64,000 nt of DNA from Comamonadaceae bacterium (lineage in GTDB: Bacteria; Pseudomonadota; Gammaproteobacteria; Burkholderiales; Burkholderiaceae_C). This document shows, one piece after another, positions 45,533 to 54,333 of this stretch. The notes under the pieces were generated by a model that searched no databases, was not told where the DNA came from, and saw nothing but the letters and a program-made list of their open reading frames with translations. The position numbers were made by a program, and so were the translations under genes. Numbering within the stretch: the stretch's first letter is position 1; every line of letters starts with the position of its first letter. Location of the stretch: positions 62,001 through 126,000 of the forward strand of contig CANGNS010000007.1 of NCBI GenBank assembly GCA_947455465.1. Direction: 5' to 3'.

Positions 45533-46414
45533 TTACATCCAATACACCAGGAAGTACAAACCAAGCCACACCACATCCACGAAATGCCAATACCATGCCG
45601 CGCCCTCAAAGCCAAAATGGCTATCGGGTTTGAAATGGCCTTTTTGCAAACGCAAGGTGATGAACAAAAGCATCAGCATGCCGACAAATACGTGGAATCC
45701 GTGGAAACCCGTCAACATAAAGAAAGTCGAGCCGTAAATGCCAGAGGTCAGCTTCAGGTTGTACTCGGTGTAGGCATGGTGGTACTCATAGCCCTGAACA
45801 ATCAGGAAGGTGACGCCCAAGAGCACCGTCAGCCACATAAAGCTGATGGTTTTGCTGCGGTTGCCATCCACCAAAGCATGGTGGGCAATCGTCAGTGTCA
45901 GGCCCGAGCTCAGCAGCAGCGCCGTATTGATGGTGGGCAACCAGAACGGGCCCATGGTGGTGAAAGGCTCAATGATGCCCGCAGGCGACGCCGTCGCACC
46001 AGCTGCCAAAGTGGGCCAGACCGCCTTGAAATCAGGCCACAGCAGGGCATTGTCCAGGCTGCCCAGCGCAGGCACTGAGTGTGAACGCGCCCACCACAGT
46101 GCGCTGAAAAATGCGCCAAAGAACATCACTTCCGAAAAAATGAACCAGCTCATGCTCCAGCGGAACGACAGGTCGATCTTGCGGCTGTACTGCCCGCCTT
46201 CGCTCTCTGCGATGGCATCGCCGAACCACTGAAACAGCACATAAGACAGAAACAGCATCCCAAAGGCCAAGGAATACTTGCCCCATTGGGCATCGTTAAT
46301 CCATTGCCCGGCGCCCAAAATCACAAAGAACAAAGCCAAAGAGGCCATGACCGGGTGACGCGAAGCGTGGGGAACAAAATAATACGGTTTTGCGCCGTGT
46401 GCAGTGCTACTCAT
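45533..46414 (-). CDS. ctaE: Cytochrome c oxidase subunit III
   Basis: 293 aa with seven helices. Family segments include YYFVPHASRHPVMASLALFF, RWSMSWFIFSEVMFFGAFFSALWWAR with the conserved Glu, and TGFHGFHVFVGMLMLLFITLRLQKGHF near the C-terminus. It is the non-catalytic core subunit that stabilises subunit I in the inner membrane. It is preceded in the operon by the DUF2970 gene, 54 bp away. Confidence 0.97.
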   Translation of the reverse strand: MSSTAHGAKPYYFVPHASRHPVMASLALFFVILGAGQWINDAQWGKYSLAFGMLFLSYVLFQWFGDAIAESEGGQYSRKIDLSFRWSMSWFIFSEVMFFGAFFSALWWARSHSVPALGSLDNALLWPDFKAVWPTLAAGATASPAGIIEPFTTMGPFWLPTINTALLLSSGLTLTIAHHALVDGNRSKTISFMWLTVLLGVTFLIVQGYEYHHAYTEYNLKLTSGIYGSTFFMLTGFHGFHVFVGMLMLLFITLRLQKGHFKPDSHFGFEGAAWYWHFVDVVWLGLYFLVYWM

Positions 46415-46468
46415 TTCAGCTCCAGTTTTCCAAATTCCAGTCCAAGATCGCTGCGCATTGCTGCGCGC

Positions 46469-46690
46469 TCACTTACCGACAACCCAGGTGGCCAGTGCAA
46501 TAAGACTGCCCACCAGTACCACAACGCCCAAAGCACCTGCCAAAAGCACATGCAATGGGTTGACCTTGACCGCGTCTTCCTGAAAGCCGGCGCGGCTACG
46601 AATTCCTATAAACGACCATGCCACCGCCTTGAGGCTGCCGCCCAGCGTGGGCTTGGATGCAACTGCGCTGGTCTCGGGCGTGTTGCTCAT
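46469..46690 (-). CDS. DUF2970 small membrane protein
   Basis: 73 aa with one C-terminal helix (VLLAGALGVVVLVGSLIALATWVV), preceded by SLKAVAWSFIGIRSRAGFQEDAVKVNPLH, which matches DUF2970. It sits at the standard place between ctaG and ctaE, and its start overlaps the ctaG stop by 4 bp. It is thought to be an oxidase-associated accessory, but no activity is known. Confidence 0.88.
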   Translation of the reverse strand: MSNTPETSAVASKPTLGGSLKAVAWSFIGIRSRAGFQEDAVKVNPLHVLLAGALGVVVLVGSLIALATWVVGK

Positions 46691-47277
46691 ACGCCCACCC
46701 TTGGCAGCGTTGTGTTTGCCACAGGGGCAGGCGGGGTTTGGCCACCCACTTCGAAGAACGTGTAGGACAAGGTGATGGTCTTTACGTCTTTCGATAATTT
46801 CGAATCAATCACAAACGCCACAGGCCAGGACTTTTTTTCTCCCGGATTGAGCGTGTATTGATTAAAGCAAAAACATTCCAGCTTGTTGAAATGCGCGGCC
46901 GCTTGCTGGGGTGCATAGCTGGGAAAGGCCTGTGCAGACATGCGGCGATTCTGGGTGTTTTGGAACTCATACACCACCGTGGTGAGCTCACCGGGGTGCA
47001 CTTGCACCGAACGCTGCTCAGGCTTGAAATGCCAGGGACCACTGGTGTTCGCGTCAAACTCCACCGTGACTGTGCGCGACAAATCGACCTGGGTATTTGC
47101 CGCCAAAGTAGCGCGCTCCCCAGGTACCGCCTGCTCGCCGAGGGCCAAGATGTTCACGCCCGTCATCTCGCAAATCGTCTTGTAAATCGGCACCAAAGCG
47201 TAGCCAAAGGCGAACATAGCCGCGGCAACCACGGCCAGCTTGCCAAACATCTGCGCGTTGGAGTGACTCAGGTTCAT
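46687..47277 (-). CDS. ctaG: Cytochrome c oxidase assembly protein CtaG (Cox11)
   Basis: 196 aa. One N-terminal helix (GKLAVVAAAMFAFGYALVPIY) leads to a periplasmic domain with VEFDANTSGPWHFKP, QAFPSYAPQQAAAHFNKLECFCF (the copper-binding CFCF motif) and PVAFVIDSKLSKDVKTITLSYTFF. It inserts CuB into subunit I. Typical Cox11 length. It is coupled to the downstream DUF2970 gene by a 4-bp overlap. Confidence 0.96.
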   Translation of the reverse strand: MNLSHSNAQMFGKLAVVAAAMFAFGYALVPIYKTICEMTGVNILALGEQAVPGERATLAANTQVDLSRTVTVEFDANTSGPWHFKPEQRSVQVHPGELTTVVYEFQNTQNRRMSAQAFPSYAPQQAAAHFNKLECFCFNQYTLNPGEKKSWPVAFVIDSKLSKDVKTITLSYTFFEVGGQTPPAPVANTTLPRVGV

Positions 47278-47284
47278 TGCAGAT

Positions 47285-47395
47285 TCAGTGGCCGAGCACG
47301 ACCATTTTGATCATGAAACCCACAAAAAACACCACGGCCACCGACGCCAGGCTCAGGGCCAGGCGCAGGTTGGCTTTCTTTTGTTCAGGCGTCAT
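47285..47395 (-). CDS. Cytochrome oxidase small assembly protein, 36 aa
   Basis: A 36-codon frame from ATG at 47395: a polar start (MTPEQKKANLRLA), then one helix (LSLASVAVVFFVGFMIKMVVLG) and stop. It lies 5 bp after the ctaD stop and 7 bp before the ctaG start on the same strand. Very short single-helix proteins with an EQKKANLRLAL start are found at this exact place in Burkholderiales. Its role is unproven. Confidence 0.82.
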   Translation of the reverse strand: MTPEQKKANLRLALSLASVAVVFFVGFMIKMVVLGH

Positions 47396-47400
47396 AGTGC

Positions 47401-49020
47401 TTACGCAATCACCTTATTGGCTGCCGCATTGAGCTTGGGCGGCGTCTCAAAGGTATGGAAAGGCGCGGGCGAAGGGACTTCCCACTCCAGGCCTTCTGCC
47501 GCTTCCCAGGGGCGCTGGGGGGCTTTTTCGCCATGGCCCAGCATGGTGGGTAACACGATAAAGAAGAAGAAATACACCTGCGCCAAACCAAAGGCAAACC
47601 CACCGACGCTAGCGACCGCATTGAAGTCCGCAAACTGCATGGGGTAGTCGGCATAACGACGCGGCATACCGGCCAGACCCAAGAAGTGCATAGGGAAGAA
47701 AGTGACGTTAAACGCAATCAGCGACCACCAGAAGTGGATCTTGCCGCGTGTTTCGTTGTACATGACACCGGTCCACTTGGGCGCCCAGTAGTAGTAGCCG
47801 GCAAACATGGCGTACAAAGAGCCCGCGACCAATACGTAGTGGAAGTGGGCCACGACATAGTAAGTGTCCTGCAACTGAATGTCGATGGGCGCCATGGCCA
47901 AAATGAGACCCGTGAAACCACCCATGGTGAACACAAAGATAAAGCCGACCGCAAACAGCATCGGCGTCTCAAAAGTCATGGAGCCTTGCCACATGGTGGC
48001 AATCCAGTTAAACACCTTCACGGCGGTAGGAACCGCGATCAGCATGGTGGCGTACATGAAGAACAACTGACCGGTCACCGGCATGCCGGTGGTAAACATG
48101 TGATGCGCCCACACGATAAAGGACAAGATGGCAATGGACGACGTTGCATACACCATAGAGGTGTAGCCAAACAAGCGTTTACGGGCAAAGGCCGGGACGA
48201 TTTGGCTGATGATGCCAAAAGCCGGCAAGATCATGATGTAGACCTCAGGGTGCCCAAAGAACCAGAAAATGTGCTGGTACAACACCGGGTCACCGCCGCC
48301 GGCGGGGTTGAAGAAACTGGTGCCAAAGTGGCGGTCGGTCAGCGTCATGGTGATCGCCCCGGCCAAAACCGGCATCACAGCGATCAGCAAATAGGCGGTA
48401 ATCAACCAGGTCCAGGCAAACATCGGCATCTTCATGAGCGTCATGCCAGGCGCGCGCATATTGAGAATGGTCACGATGATGTTGATCGAACCCATGATCG
48501 AGGACGCGCCCAAAATGTGCATCGCGAAAATACCGGCGTCCATGCTGGGACCTTGCTGCAAGGTGAGGGGCGCGTACAGCGTCCAGCCTGCTGCGGGCGC
48601 GCCGCCCGGCATAAAGAAGGAGCCTGCCAGCATAGCGCCTGCAGGAATCAACAGCCAGAAGCTGAAGTTATTCATACGGGCAAAAGCCATATCGGCCGCG
48701 CCAATTTGCAAAGGAATCATCCAGTTCGCAAAGCCGACAAAGCCGGGCATGATGGCGCCAAACACCATGATCAGTCCGTGCATGGTGGTCAGGGAGTTGA
48801 ACAGCTCCGGGTTGACAATTTGCAAGCCTGGCTGGAACAACTCCGCGCGGATCAGGAGCGCCAATATGCCGCCGATGATGAACATCGTGAAGCTGAACAA
48901 CAAATACAAGGTGCCGATATCCTTGTGGTTGGTCGCGTAGACCCAGCGGCGCCAGCCGGTGGGCGCATGCTCGTGGTGATCGTCATGGGCGTGATCATGG
49001 TGGTCTAAAACTGCGCTCAT
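47401..49020 (-). CDS. ctaD: Cytochrome c oxidase subunit I (aa3-type)
   Basis: 539 aa with twelve helices. The binuclear centre is seen in [20 protein letters not shown] (His and its cross-linked Tyr), the two CuB His in [10 protein letters not shown], and the heme a/a3 His pair in [16 protein letters not shown]. The N-terminal His-rich segment ([14 protein letters not shown]) is a common betaproteobacterial feature. It reduces O2 to water and pumps protons in the inner membrane. It lies 50 bp downstream of coxB. Confidence 0.98.
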   Translation of the reverse strand: MSAVLDHHDHAHDDHHEHAPTGWRRWVYATNHKDIGTLYLLFSFTMFIIGGILALLIRAELFQPGLQIVNPELFNSLTTMHGLIMVFGAIMPGFVGFANWMIPLQIGAADMAFARMNNFSFWLLIPAGAMLAGSFFMPGGAPAAGWTLYAPLTLQQGPSMDAGIFAMHILGASSIMGSINIIVTILNMRAPGMTLMKMPMFAWTWLITAYLLIAVMPVLAGAITMTLTDRHFGTSFFNPAGGGDPVLYQHIFWFFGHPEVYIMILPAFGIISQIVPAFARKRLFGYTSMVYATSSIAILSFIVWAHHMFTTGMPVTGQLFFMYATMLIAVPTAVKVFNWIATMWQGSMTFETPMLFAVGFIFVFTMGGFTGLILAMAPIDIQLQDTYYVVAHFHYVLVAGSLYAMFAGYYYWAPKWTGVMYNETRGKIHFWWSLIAFNVTFFPMHFLGLAGMPRRYADYPMQFADFNAVASVGGFAFGLAQVYFFFFIVLPTMLGHGEKAPQRPWEAAEGLEWEVPSPAPFHTFETPPKLNAAANKVIA

Positions 49021-49070
49021 ACGGATTTCCTTCTCAATACTTCAATATTTTTGATCTATCGGGGCCGCGC

Positions 49071-50255
49071 TTATTTGCGCAGGGCCGCCACATCAGCGGG
49101 CTGCACCACTTGCTCAGTCTTGTTGGACCAGTGGTTTTTCGTAAAGCTGATCACGGCGGCGATATCGGTATCGCTCAGCGCCTTCCACGAGGGCATGGCT
49201 CCATTGTTTTGGCCATTGAGCAAGACCTTGATTTGCTTGGTCTTGTCGGCATCGAGCACCACAGCGGCGCCGTCCAAAGGCTTGATTGCACCGCCGCCCT
49301 TGCCGTGGGCTTGGTGGCAAGCCACGCAGTTTTGGGCGTACACCTTTTCACCACGCTGGGTAATTTCGGCCAAGGTCCACACTTTGGAAGGGTCATCGGC
49401 CAAGGCAGCCATTTTCTTTTTCTGCTCCTCGACCCATTTGCTGTAGTCTTCGGCGGAGAGCACTTTCACGTGGATCGGCATGTAAGCATGCTCTTTGCCA
49501 CACAGTTCCTGGCACTGGCCGTGGTAGTCACCCACTTTTTCGGCGCGAAACCAGGTGTCGCGTACAAAACCAGGAATCGCGTCTTGCTTGATTCCGAAAG
49601 CAGGCACTGCAAAAGCGTGAATCACGTCATTGGCGGTGGTAATGATGCGGATTTTTTTGTCCACCGGCACCACCAGCGGGTTGTCCACCTTGAACAGGTA
49701 ATCGTCCACGGCCTCGCCCTTTTTGGGGCCACCGTTATTGGACATTTCGCGCTGCTCAGCATCCAAGGTAGAGAGAAAGCCGATGCCCTCGCCCTCGCCC
49801 TTGAGGTAGTCATAACCCCATTTCCACTGCATGCCAGTGGCTTTAATAGTCAGGTCGGCATTACTGGTGTCCTTCATGGCCACAACCACCTTGGTAGCAG
49901 GCAAGGCCATCAAAATGACGATGATGAAAGGAATCACCGTCCAGATGATCTCCACCGTCACCGAGTCGTGGAAGCTGGCGGGCACATGCCCTTTGGACTT
50001 ACGGTGTTTCAAGATGGAATAAAACATCACGGCAAACACGCCCACAAAAATAACCACGCAAATAATGAGCATGAACCAGTGCAACCATTGCTGCTCACGG
50101 GCAATCGCCGTGACCGCTGGCGGCAGATTGAGCTGACGCACCGCAGGGCCGCCGGGGAGGTCGTGAACCGCTTGCGCCCAGCTCCATGCGCCGACACCCA
50201 GCCACAAACCTGCTGTTGCCAACAGTGAAGCCAATTTGTTCCAAATGCTCTTCAT
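49071..50255 (-). CDS. coxB: Cytochrome c oxidase subunit II with a fused C-terminal cytochrome c domain
   Basis: 394 aa from the ATG at 50255. A signal peptide (to SWAQAVHD) is followed by two helices (HWFMLIICVVIFVGVFAVMFY; VTVEIIWTVIPFIIVILMALPA). The CuA domain has its His in VIHAFAVPAFG and CQELCGKEHAYMPIHV for the Cys/Glu/Cys/His/Met set. A cytochrome c domain with heme site CVACH and a probable Met ligand in NGAMPSW is fused at the end, the caa3 layout. It accepts electrons from cytochrome c and passes them to subunit I. First gene of the oxidase run. Confidence 0.96.
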   Translation of the reverse strand: MKSIWNKLASLLATAGLWLGVGAWSWAQAVHDLPGGPAVRQLNLPPAVTAIAREQQWLHWFMLIICVVIFVGVFAVMFYSILKHRKSKGHVPASFHDSVTVEIIWTVIPFIIVILMALPATKVVVAMKDTSNADLTIKATGMQWKWGYDYLKGEGEGIGFLSTLDAEQREMSNNGGPKKGEAVDDYLFKVDNPLVVPVDKKIRIITTANDVIHAFAVPAFGIKQDAIPGFVRDTWFRAEKVGDYHGQCQELCGKEHAYMPIHVKVLSAEDYSKWVEEQKKKMAALADDPSKVWTLAEITQRGEKVYAQNCVACHQAHGKGGGAIKPLDGAAVVLDADKTKQIKVLLNGQNNGAMPSWKALSDTDIAAVISFTKNHWSNKTEQVVQPADVAALRK

Positions 50256-50316
50256 CGTTTTCACTTTCAATGCCTCAAAGTTTGCAAAATAACTTGTACC
50301 GCCGCAAAAAGCCTTT

Positions 50317-50793
50317 TCAGGCCAGCTGCACCGCTCTGCGCAATGCCCGGGCCAGGGCTTCGCGCGACTCTGGACGCACGTAGCGGCCCACTTGGATTGA
50401 CTGGCCCTGTCCGGACACCGCAATCAAGGAGCGCTCGCCGCCCAAAGGTTCAATCCTGACCCATTCCCGGCGGAACTGCGCACGCTCGCGAACACCGCCC
50501 TGCTCATGCTCCACCACCACCTGCATGCCGTCGACCACGATGCGCTCTTGGTCCAGCACATGTTTGGCAAAAACCAGAAAGCACACGCCCACCACCAAGG
50601 TCTCCAAAACCGCAAAGGGCAGCACCAACAACGCGCCTTGCAGCCAAAAAAACAAGCCCACACACAAGGAAACCATACTCAAACACCCGAACAACACCAG
50701 CATTTGCGCCGGTGTGATCGGGCAGGTGCGACGCAAGACCCACTCCAAACGGGGCTCTTGGGCGCTAGACGGGCTGAGATGATTGGGATTCAC
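50317..50793 (-). CDS. DUF2244 family membrane protein
   Basis: 158 aa from a GTG at 50793. Two helices (MLVLFGCLSMVSLCVGLFFWL and LLVLPFAVLETLVVGVCFLVF) are followed by a soluble tail, RIVVDGMQVVVEHEQGG...QFRREWVRIE...LIAVSGQGQSIQVGRYVRPESREALARALRRAV, which matches DUF2244. It often precedes oxidase subunit II genes, as here (61 bp). It may be an integral membrane accessory. Function unknown. Confidence 0.87.
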   Translation of the reverse strand: MNPNHLSPSSAQEPRLEWVLRRTCPITPAQMLVLFGCLSMVSLCVGLFFWLQGALLVLPFAVLETLVVGVCFLVFAKHVLDQERIVVDGMQVVVEHEQGGVRERAQFRREWVRIEPLGGERSLIAVSGQGQSIQVGRYVRPESREALARALRRAVQLA

Positions 50794-50945
50794 GCGAATT
50801 AAAAGGCTTCGAACAACGCCCCAATGGGGGCCCGCACAGGGGTAAAAATCAGATCAATTAAAGCCACAGATTGTAGCCGAACAACCCCAGTGGACCTGAG
50901 GGTAAACCCTCCGCTGGGTAGTGCCTTGGCCCATTGGGCGGGCGC

Positions 50946-51863
50946 TCAGGGCGCGCGGTGCTGGCGCAAGCTGTCGCGCATCTGGTCCAAAGAAATGGTG
51001 GTCTGCGCCTGCACTGGGACGCGCGGCGGCGGCTTAAAGGCGTGGCCGTAGATGATTTCAAAGCGCAGGCGCAGGCGCCCCGGGCTGCTCGGATCGGCCT
51101 GGGTTCGGGCCAGCGCCTCCTCAAGCCCCCTCCGCCAGGCCCGACCCCGCAGTCCGGCAAAGCGCTGCGGGTGCAAATTGCGGCCCAGGGTGCGCAATTC
51201 GGCCAAAAGCGTCTGCGGTGATGAAAAATTGAGCGTAATGCGCTCCATGTCCATGACCGGTTCGGCAAAACCGGCCTGCACCAGCATGTCGCCCCAGTCG
51301 TGCATATCGGTGAATTCATGGGACGGCGCACCCCAGCCCTGCTGGGCGTACAAGGTGCGAACTTCTACCAAAGTGTCAGGACCCAAGCAAGAAAACATCA
51401 AAAAACCATCGGTTTGCAGTAATTCATACCAACGGTTGATCAAGGCCTGCGGATCGGCCGCCATATGCAAGGCCATATTGGCCCAGACCAAGTCAACCGG
51501 TTCAGGCGGGGCGTGCAGGCGCGGCAGGTTTTTCCAGCGCGCGGGCGACCACCAGGGCTGCGCGAGTGCCTGGCGCAGGGCAGGCGCGGTGGCGGGCGGC
51601 TCTTGGAGGAGATAGCACAGCGCCTTGGGGTAGCGCCTGCGCAACAACTGGTGGCCCTGCAAACCGCCGCGCAGCGCCTGCCAGTGCAGCCAATGGCGTG
51701 GCTCTTTGACGATCCACTGCAAGCGCTCTTCCATGCGCCGGGCCACCTCTTCGTGCAGCCAAGGTGAGGTCATGGCTGCACCGCCTTCAGAGGCACTGCC
51801 GGCCAGGGCGGCCCAGCGGTCGGCGGCCAATGGGTCGATGGTGGGCGGGCGTTGGGTGTTCAT
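50946..51863 (-). CDS. BioC-like SAM-dependent methyltransferase
   Basis: 305 aa from the ATG at 51863. Central motifs (VDLVWANMALHMAADPQALINRWYELLQTDGFLMFSCLGPDTLVEVRTL and FTDMHDWGDMLVQAGFAEPVMDMERITL) match BioC malonyl-ACP methyltransferases. The N-terminal SAM site is weak: the region expected to hold the glycine-rich loop reads RYPKALCYLLQE, without GxGxG. No other biotin genes are adjacent. It is either a divergent BioC or a related methyltransferase with altered SAM binding. Divergent from comF, 70 bp apart. Confidence 0.78.
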   Translation of the reverse strand: MNTQRPPTIDPLAADRWAALAGSASEGGAAMTSPWLHEEVARRMEERLQWIVKEPRHWLHWQALRGGLQGHQLLRRRYPKALCYLLQEPPATAPALRQALAQPWWSPARWKNLPRLHAPPEPVDLVWANMALHMAADPQALINRWYELLQTDGFLMFSCLGPDTLVEVRTLYAQQGWGAPSHEFTDMHDWGDMLVQAGFAEPVMDMERITLNFSSPQTLLAELRTLGRNLHPQRFAGLRGRAWRRGLEEALARTQADPSSPGRLRLRFEIIYGHAFKPPPRVPVQAQTTISLDQMRDSLRQHRAP

Positions 51864-51933
51864 GGGGGAAATTTGCGTGGCGCGCGAGCACAAAAGCCTG
51901 GAGCCAAGCGCGCCGGACAAGTATATTGGCAGC

Positions 51934-52635
51934 ATGTTTGCGCCCTTGCTGCGCGCCTTGGTGCGGCGCCTGCCGAGTCAATGTGCGGTCTGCCACGCCT
52001 GGCCGAGCGCACCCTTGTGCGAGGCCTGCGTCGCTTTATTTGCCCAGCCCCTGCCGCGTTGTCCGCGCTGCGCTTTGTCCACGCCCGGTGGCGTACTGTG
52101 CAACGCCTGTCGCCAAAACCCGGGGCCGTGGGACGCGGCGCTGGCCGCCGTGAGTTATGGCTACCCCTGGGCGCGGGTGGTGCAGGACTTCAAATTTCAC
52201 GAAAACCCGGCTTGGGCCCGCAGCTTGGCCTTGCTTATGCGCAGCGCGCCCTGGGTGGAGCCCGCCCTGGAGGCGGCGGATTTGGTGCTGCCTATGCCGC
52301 TGTCGCGCGAACGCTTGCAATGCCGCGGCTACAACCAGGCCTGGCTGCTGGCCAAGGCTTTGGCACCGCACAAAGCGCAGGCAAATTGGCTGCTGCGCCT
52401 GCGCGATACGCCGGCCCAAAGCGGCCTGCCCCGGCACGAGCGCCTCTCTAATGTGGCGCAGGCTTTTGCAATAGATCCGCTGTGCCAAACGCGCCTGCAA
52501 GGTCGGCGCGTGGTATTGGTAGACGATGTCATGACCAGCGGCGCCTCGCTGCGCGCTGCGGCAGCGCCCCTGCGCCAGGCCGCGGTGCGCCACATCACCG
52601 CGCTGGTATTTGCCCGGGCCGAGGAAGACACCTAG
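51934..52635 (+). CDS. comF: ComF family phosphoribosyltransferase-like protein
   Basis: 233 aa from the ATG at 51934; the frame upstream overlaps the divergent gene. An N-terminal Cys cluster (CAVCHAWPSAPLCEACVALF, then CPRCALSTPGGVLCNAC) is a zinc-ribbon pair. A PRTase domain follows, with VVLVDDVMTSGASLRAAA as the PRPP-binding motif and RLQCRGYNQAWLLAKAL as a family mark. ComF is linked to DNA uptake in competent bacteria, and the gene is widespread even in species not known to be competent. Confidence 0.92.
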   Translation: MFAPLLRALVRRLPSQCAVCHAWPSAPLCEACVALFAQPLPRCPRCALSTPGGVLCNACRQNPGPWDAALAAVSYGYPWARVVQDFKFHENPAWARSLALLMRSAPWVEPALEAADLVLPMPLSRERLQCRGYNQAWLLAKALAPHKAQANWLLRLRDTPAQSGLPRHERLSNVAQAFAIDPLCQTRLQGRRVVLVDDVMTSGASLRAAAAPLRQAAVRHITALVFARAEEDT

Positions 52636-52669
52636 GCCTGCTTACCCGATGCCACGCGACAATCAGGGG

Positions 52670-53137
52670 ATGCTGCATATCGTTCTGGTCCACCCCGAAA
52701 TTCCGCCCAACACCGGCAATGTCATCCGCCTGGCGGCCAATACCGGCTGCACTTTGCACCTGATCGCCCCGCTGGGGTTTTCTATGGACGATAAACACAT
52801 GCGCCGCGCCGGCCTGGATTACCACGAGTACGCCAGCGTGCAATTGCACGCCCAATGGGCCGACTTTTTAGCGAGCGTGCCGGTTGCGCCCGAACGCATG
52901 TTTGCACTGACTACGCGCGGCACGCAAAGCCCCTACGGGGTGCGCTTTATGCCGGGCGATTGCCTGGTTTTTGGCTCGGAAACCCAGGGCCTGCCCCCCG
53001 CTATTCGCGCGCAGTTTGCGCCAGCGCAGTGCCTGCGCCTACCCATGCGCGAGGGCCAGCGCAGCCTCAACCTGTCCAATGCCGTGGCAGTAACGGTGTT
53101 TGAGGCCTGGCGCCAGCTCGGGTTTGTGCAGACTTAG
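52670..53137 (+). CDS. trmL: tRNA (cytidine(34)-2'-O)-methyltransferase TrmL
   Basis: 155 aa from the ATG at 52670, which matches the family start (MLHIVLVHPEIPPNTGNVIRL) and length. The AGGGG before it is too close to be a good SD, so an ATG at 52649 is possible. SPOUT fold with the knot region LVFGSETQGLPP and LPMREGQRSLNLSNAVAVTVFE. It methylates the wobble base of tRNA-Leu isoacceptors. Its stop overlaps the convergent MaoC gene's stop by 4 bp. Confidence 0.94.
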   Translation: MLHIVLVHPEIPPNTGNVIRLAANTGCTLHLIAPLGFSMDDKHMRRAGLDYHEYASVQLHAQWADFLASVPVAPERMFALTTRGTQSPYGVRFMPGDCLVFGSETQGLPPAIRAQFAPAQCLRLPMREGQRSLNLSNAVAVTVFEAWRQLGFVQT

Positions 53138-53592
53138 GGGTACAGGCGCGAGATCGACTCGGCAATACACACCGGCTTGGCCACGCCCTCGCGCTCGGTG
53201 GTGACCTCCCAGGTGAACTGCATGCCCCCGTTGTCGATCGGCTCGGCTTGGAGCAACTTGATGCTGGCGCGCAGGCGGCTATTGACCGGCACCGGGCCCA
53301 TGAAACGCACCCGGTTGAGCCCGTAATTGACGCCCATGCGCACCTGGGCAATATGCACCGCCGAGGCAAAAAACGTGGGGATGAGCGACAAAGTCAAAAA
53401 CCCATGCGCAATCGGCGCGCCAAACGGCCCGGCCTTGGCGCGCTCGACGTCCACATGGATCCACTGGTGATCGCCCGTGGCCTGGGCAAATTGTTTGATG
53501 TGCTCTTGCGTGACGAGCACCCAGTCGCTGGTGGATACGGCCTGGCCGACCAGGGCGGCAAGTTCTTGCAGGGTTTCGAAGTTTTTCATCAA
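53134..53592 (-). CDS. MaoC/NodN-like hotdog-fold hydratase
   Basis: 152 aa. Hydratase motif WVLVTQEHIKQFAQATGDHQWIHVDVERAKAGPFGAPIAHGFLTLSL carries the catalytic Asp (TGDHQ) and His (IHVD) of the R-hydratase family. It probably hydrates an enoyl-CoA, but the exact substrate is unknown. Starts MMKNF, so the start may be one codon later. Convergent with trmL. Confidence 0.92.
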   Translation of the reverse strand: MMKNFETLQELAALVGQAVSTSDWVLVTQEHIKQFAQATGDHQWIHVDVERAKAGPFGAPIAHGFLTLSLIPTFFASAVHIAQVRMGVNYGLNRVRFMGPVPVNSRLRASIKLLQAEPIDNGGMQFTWEVTTEREGVAKPVCIAESISRLYP

Positions 53593-53621
53593 GTGGTCTC
53601 GTGCAAAGTCGGGGTTAGTGC

Positions 53622-54239
53622 TCAGGCCTTAAGCCATTTAGCGATGGATTTCCACTGCTCCAGGTCGCGCTCCATGCGCGCGGTGTGCACATCGAACACA
53701 GTCAGGCCATTGGCCGCCACCTGGACGTAGTTTTGGGTGTCGCGCAAGATGCCGACCGTGGGCAATTCCAGGGACTGCACAAAGGCGCTCAGCTGGTCAG
53801 CGGCCAGCGTGCGCTCGTCCACGCGCATGCCGACGATGCCCACTTGGACACTCTCGGCGTGGCGGCTTTGGGCCAGCTCGTCCAAAAAGCTGCGGGTGGC
53901 GTAAATATCAAAAATACTGGCTTGCAGAGGCACCAAAATTTTGTCCGCCCACTTCATCACGTCTTTCAACTGGCGCCCGGACAAGCCGGCGGGCGTGTCC
54001 AGCACGTAATGGTCTGCGCCTTTGGGCGGCTTGCTAAATTCCTGCGGGTCGACCTCCCAGTGGGCGATGGCCGCAGCGCCGGGCGGGCGCAGCGACAGCC
54101 ACAGGCGCGAGGACTGCTGCACATCGGCGTCGCCCAGCATCACGCTGTGACCCTGGTTAGCGAAATAAGCGGCCACGTGCGTAGACAGGGTGGATTTTCC
54201 GACCCCGCCCTTGGGGTTGGCTATGGCAAAGCGTGTCAT
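53622..54239 (-). CDS. ParA-family ATPase (orphan, MinD/VirC1-like)
   Basis: 205 aa from the ATG at 54239, with AGAGGAAA 7 bases upstream. It begins MTRFAIANPKGGVGKSTLSTHVA, a deviant Walker A with the signature Lys (KGGVGKST). DTPAGLSGRQLKDVMKWAD is the Walker B/switch region. No parB partner or centromere-like repeats are adjacent, so it is not an evident plasmid or chromosome partition locus. It may position a cellular cargo. Specific role unknown. Confidence 0.9.
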   Translation of the reverse strand: MTRFAIANPKGGVGKSTLSTHVAAYFANQGHSVMLGDADVQQSSRLWLSLRPPGAAAIAHWEVDPQEFSKPPKGADHYVLDTPAGLSGRQLKDVMKWADKILVPLQASIFDIYATRSFLDELAQSRHAESVQVGIVGMRVDERTLAADQLSAFVQSLELPTVGILRDTQNYVQVAANGLTVFDVHTARMERDLEQWKSIAKWLKA

Positions 54240-54333
54240 ATGCGGTTTCCTCTGACTGGTAGAAAGGAGGGGCCTGGGAATCGCCATTATCGGATTGCCC
54301 GGCGGCGCCCGGACCTGCGCCGGCCAGAAAATT

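Noticed and set aside
47686-49008. A plus-strand open frame of 440 codons antisense to ctaD
   Set aside because: Low-complexity His/Arg/Gly/Gln composition and complete overlap with a highly conserved gene; a codon-bias shadow.
50891-50918. A hairpin-like GAGGG-TAAA-CCCTC in the gap between the DUF2244 and BioC-like genes
   Set aside because: The stem is short, the outer pairing needs internal loops and no T-tract follows; not convincing as a terminator or operator.
53622-54239. ParA gene as a sign of an integrated plasmid or partition locus
   Set aside because: There is no parB, parS-like repeat, replication gene or integrase; the neighbours are ordinary chromosomal genes.
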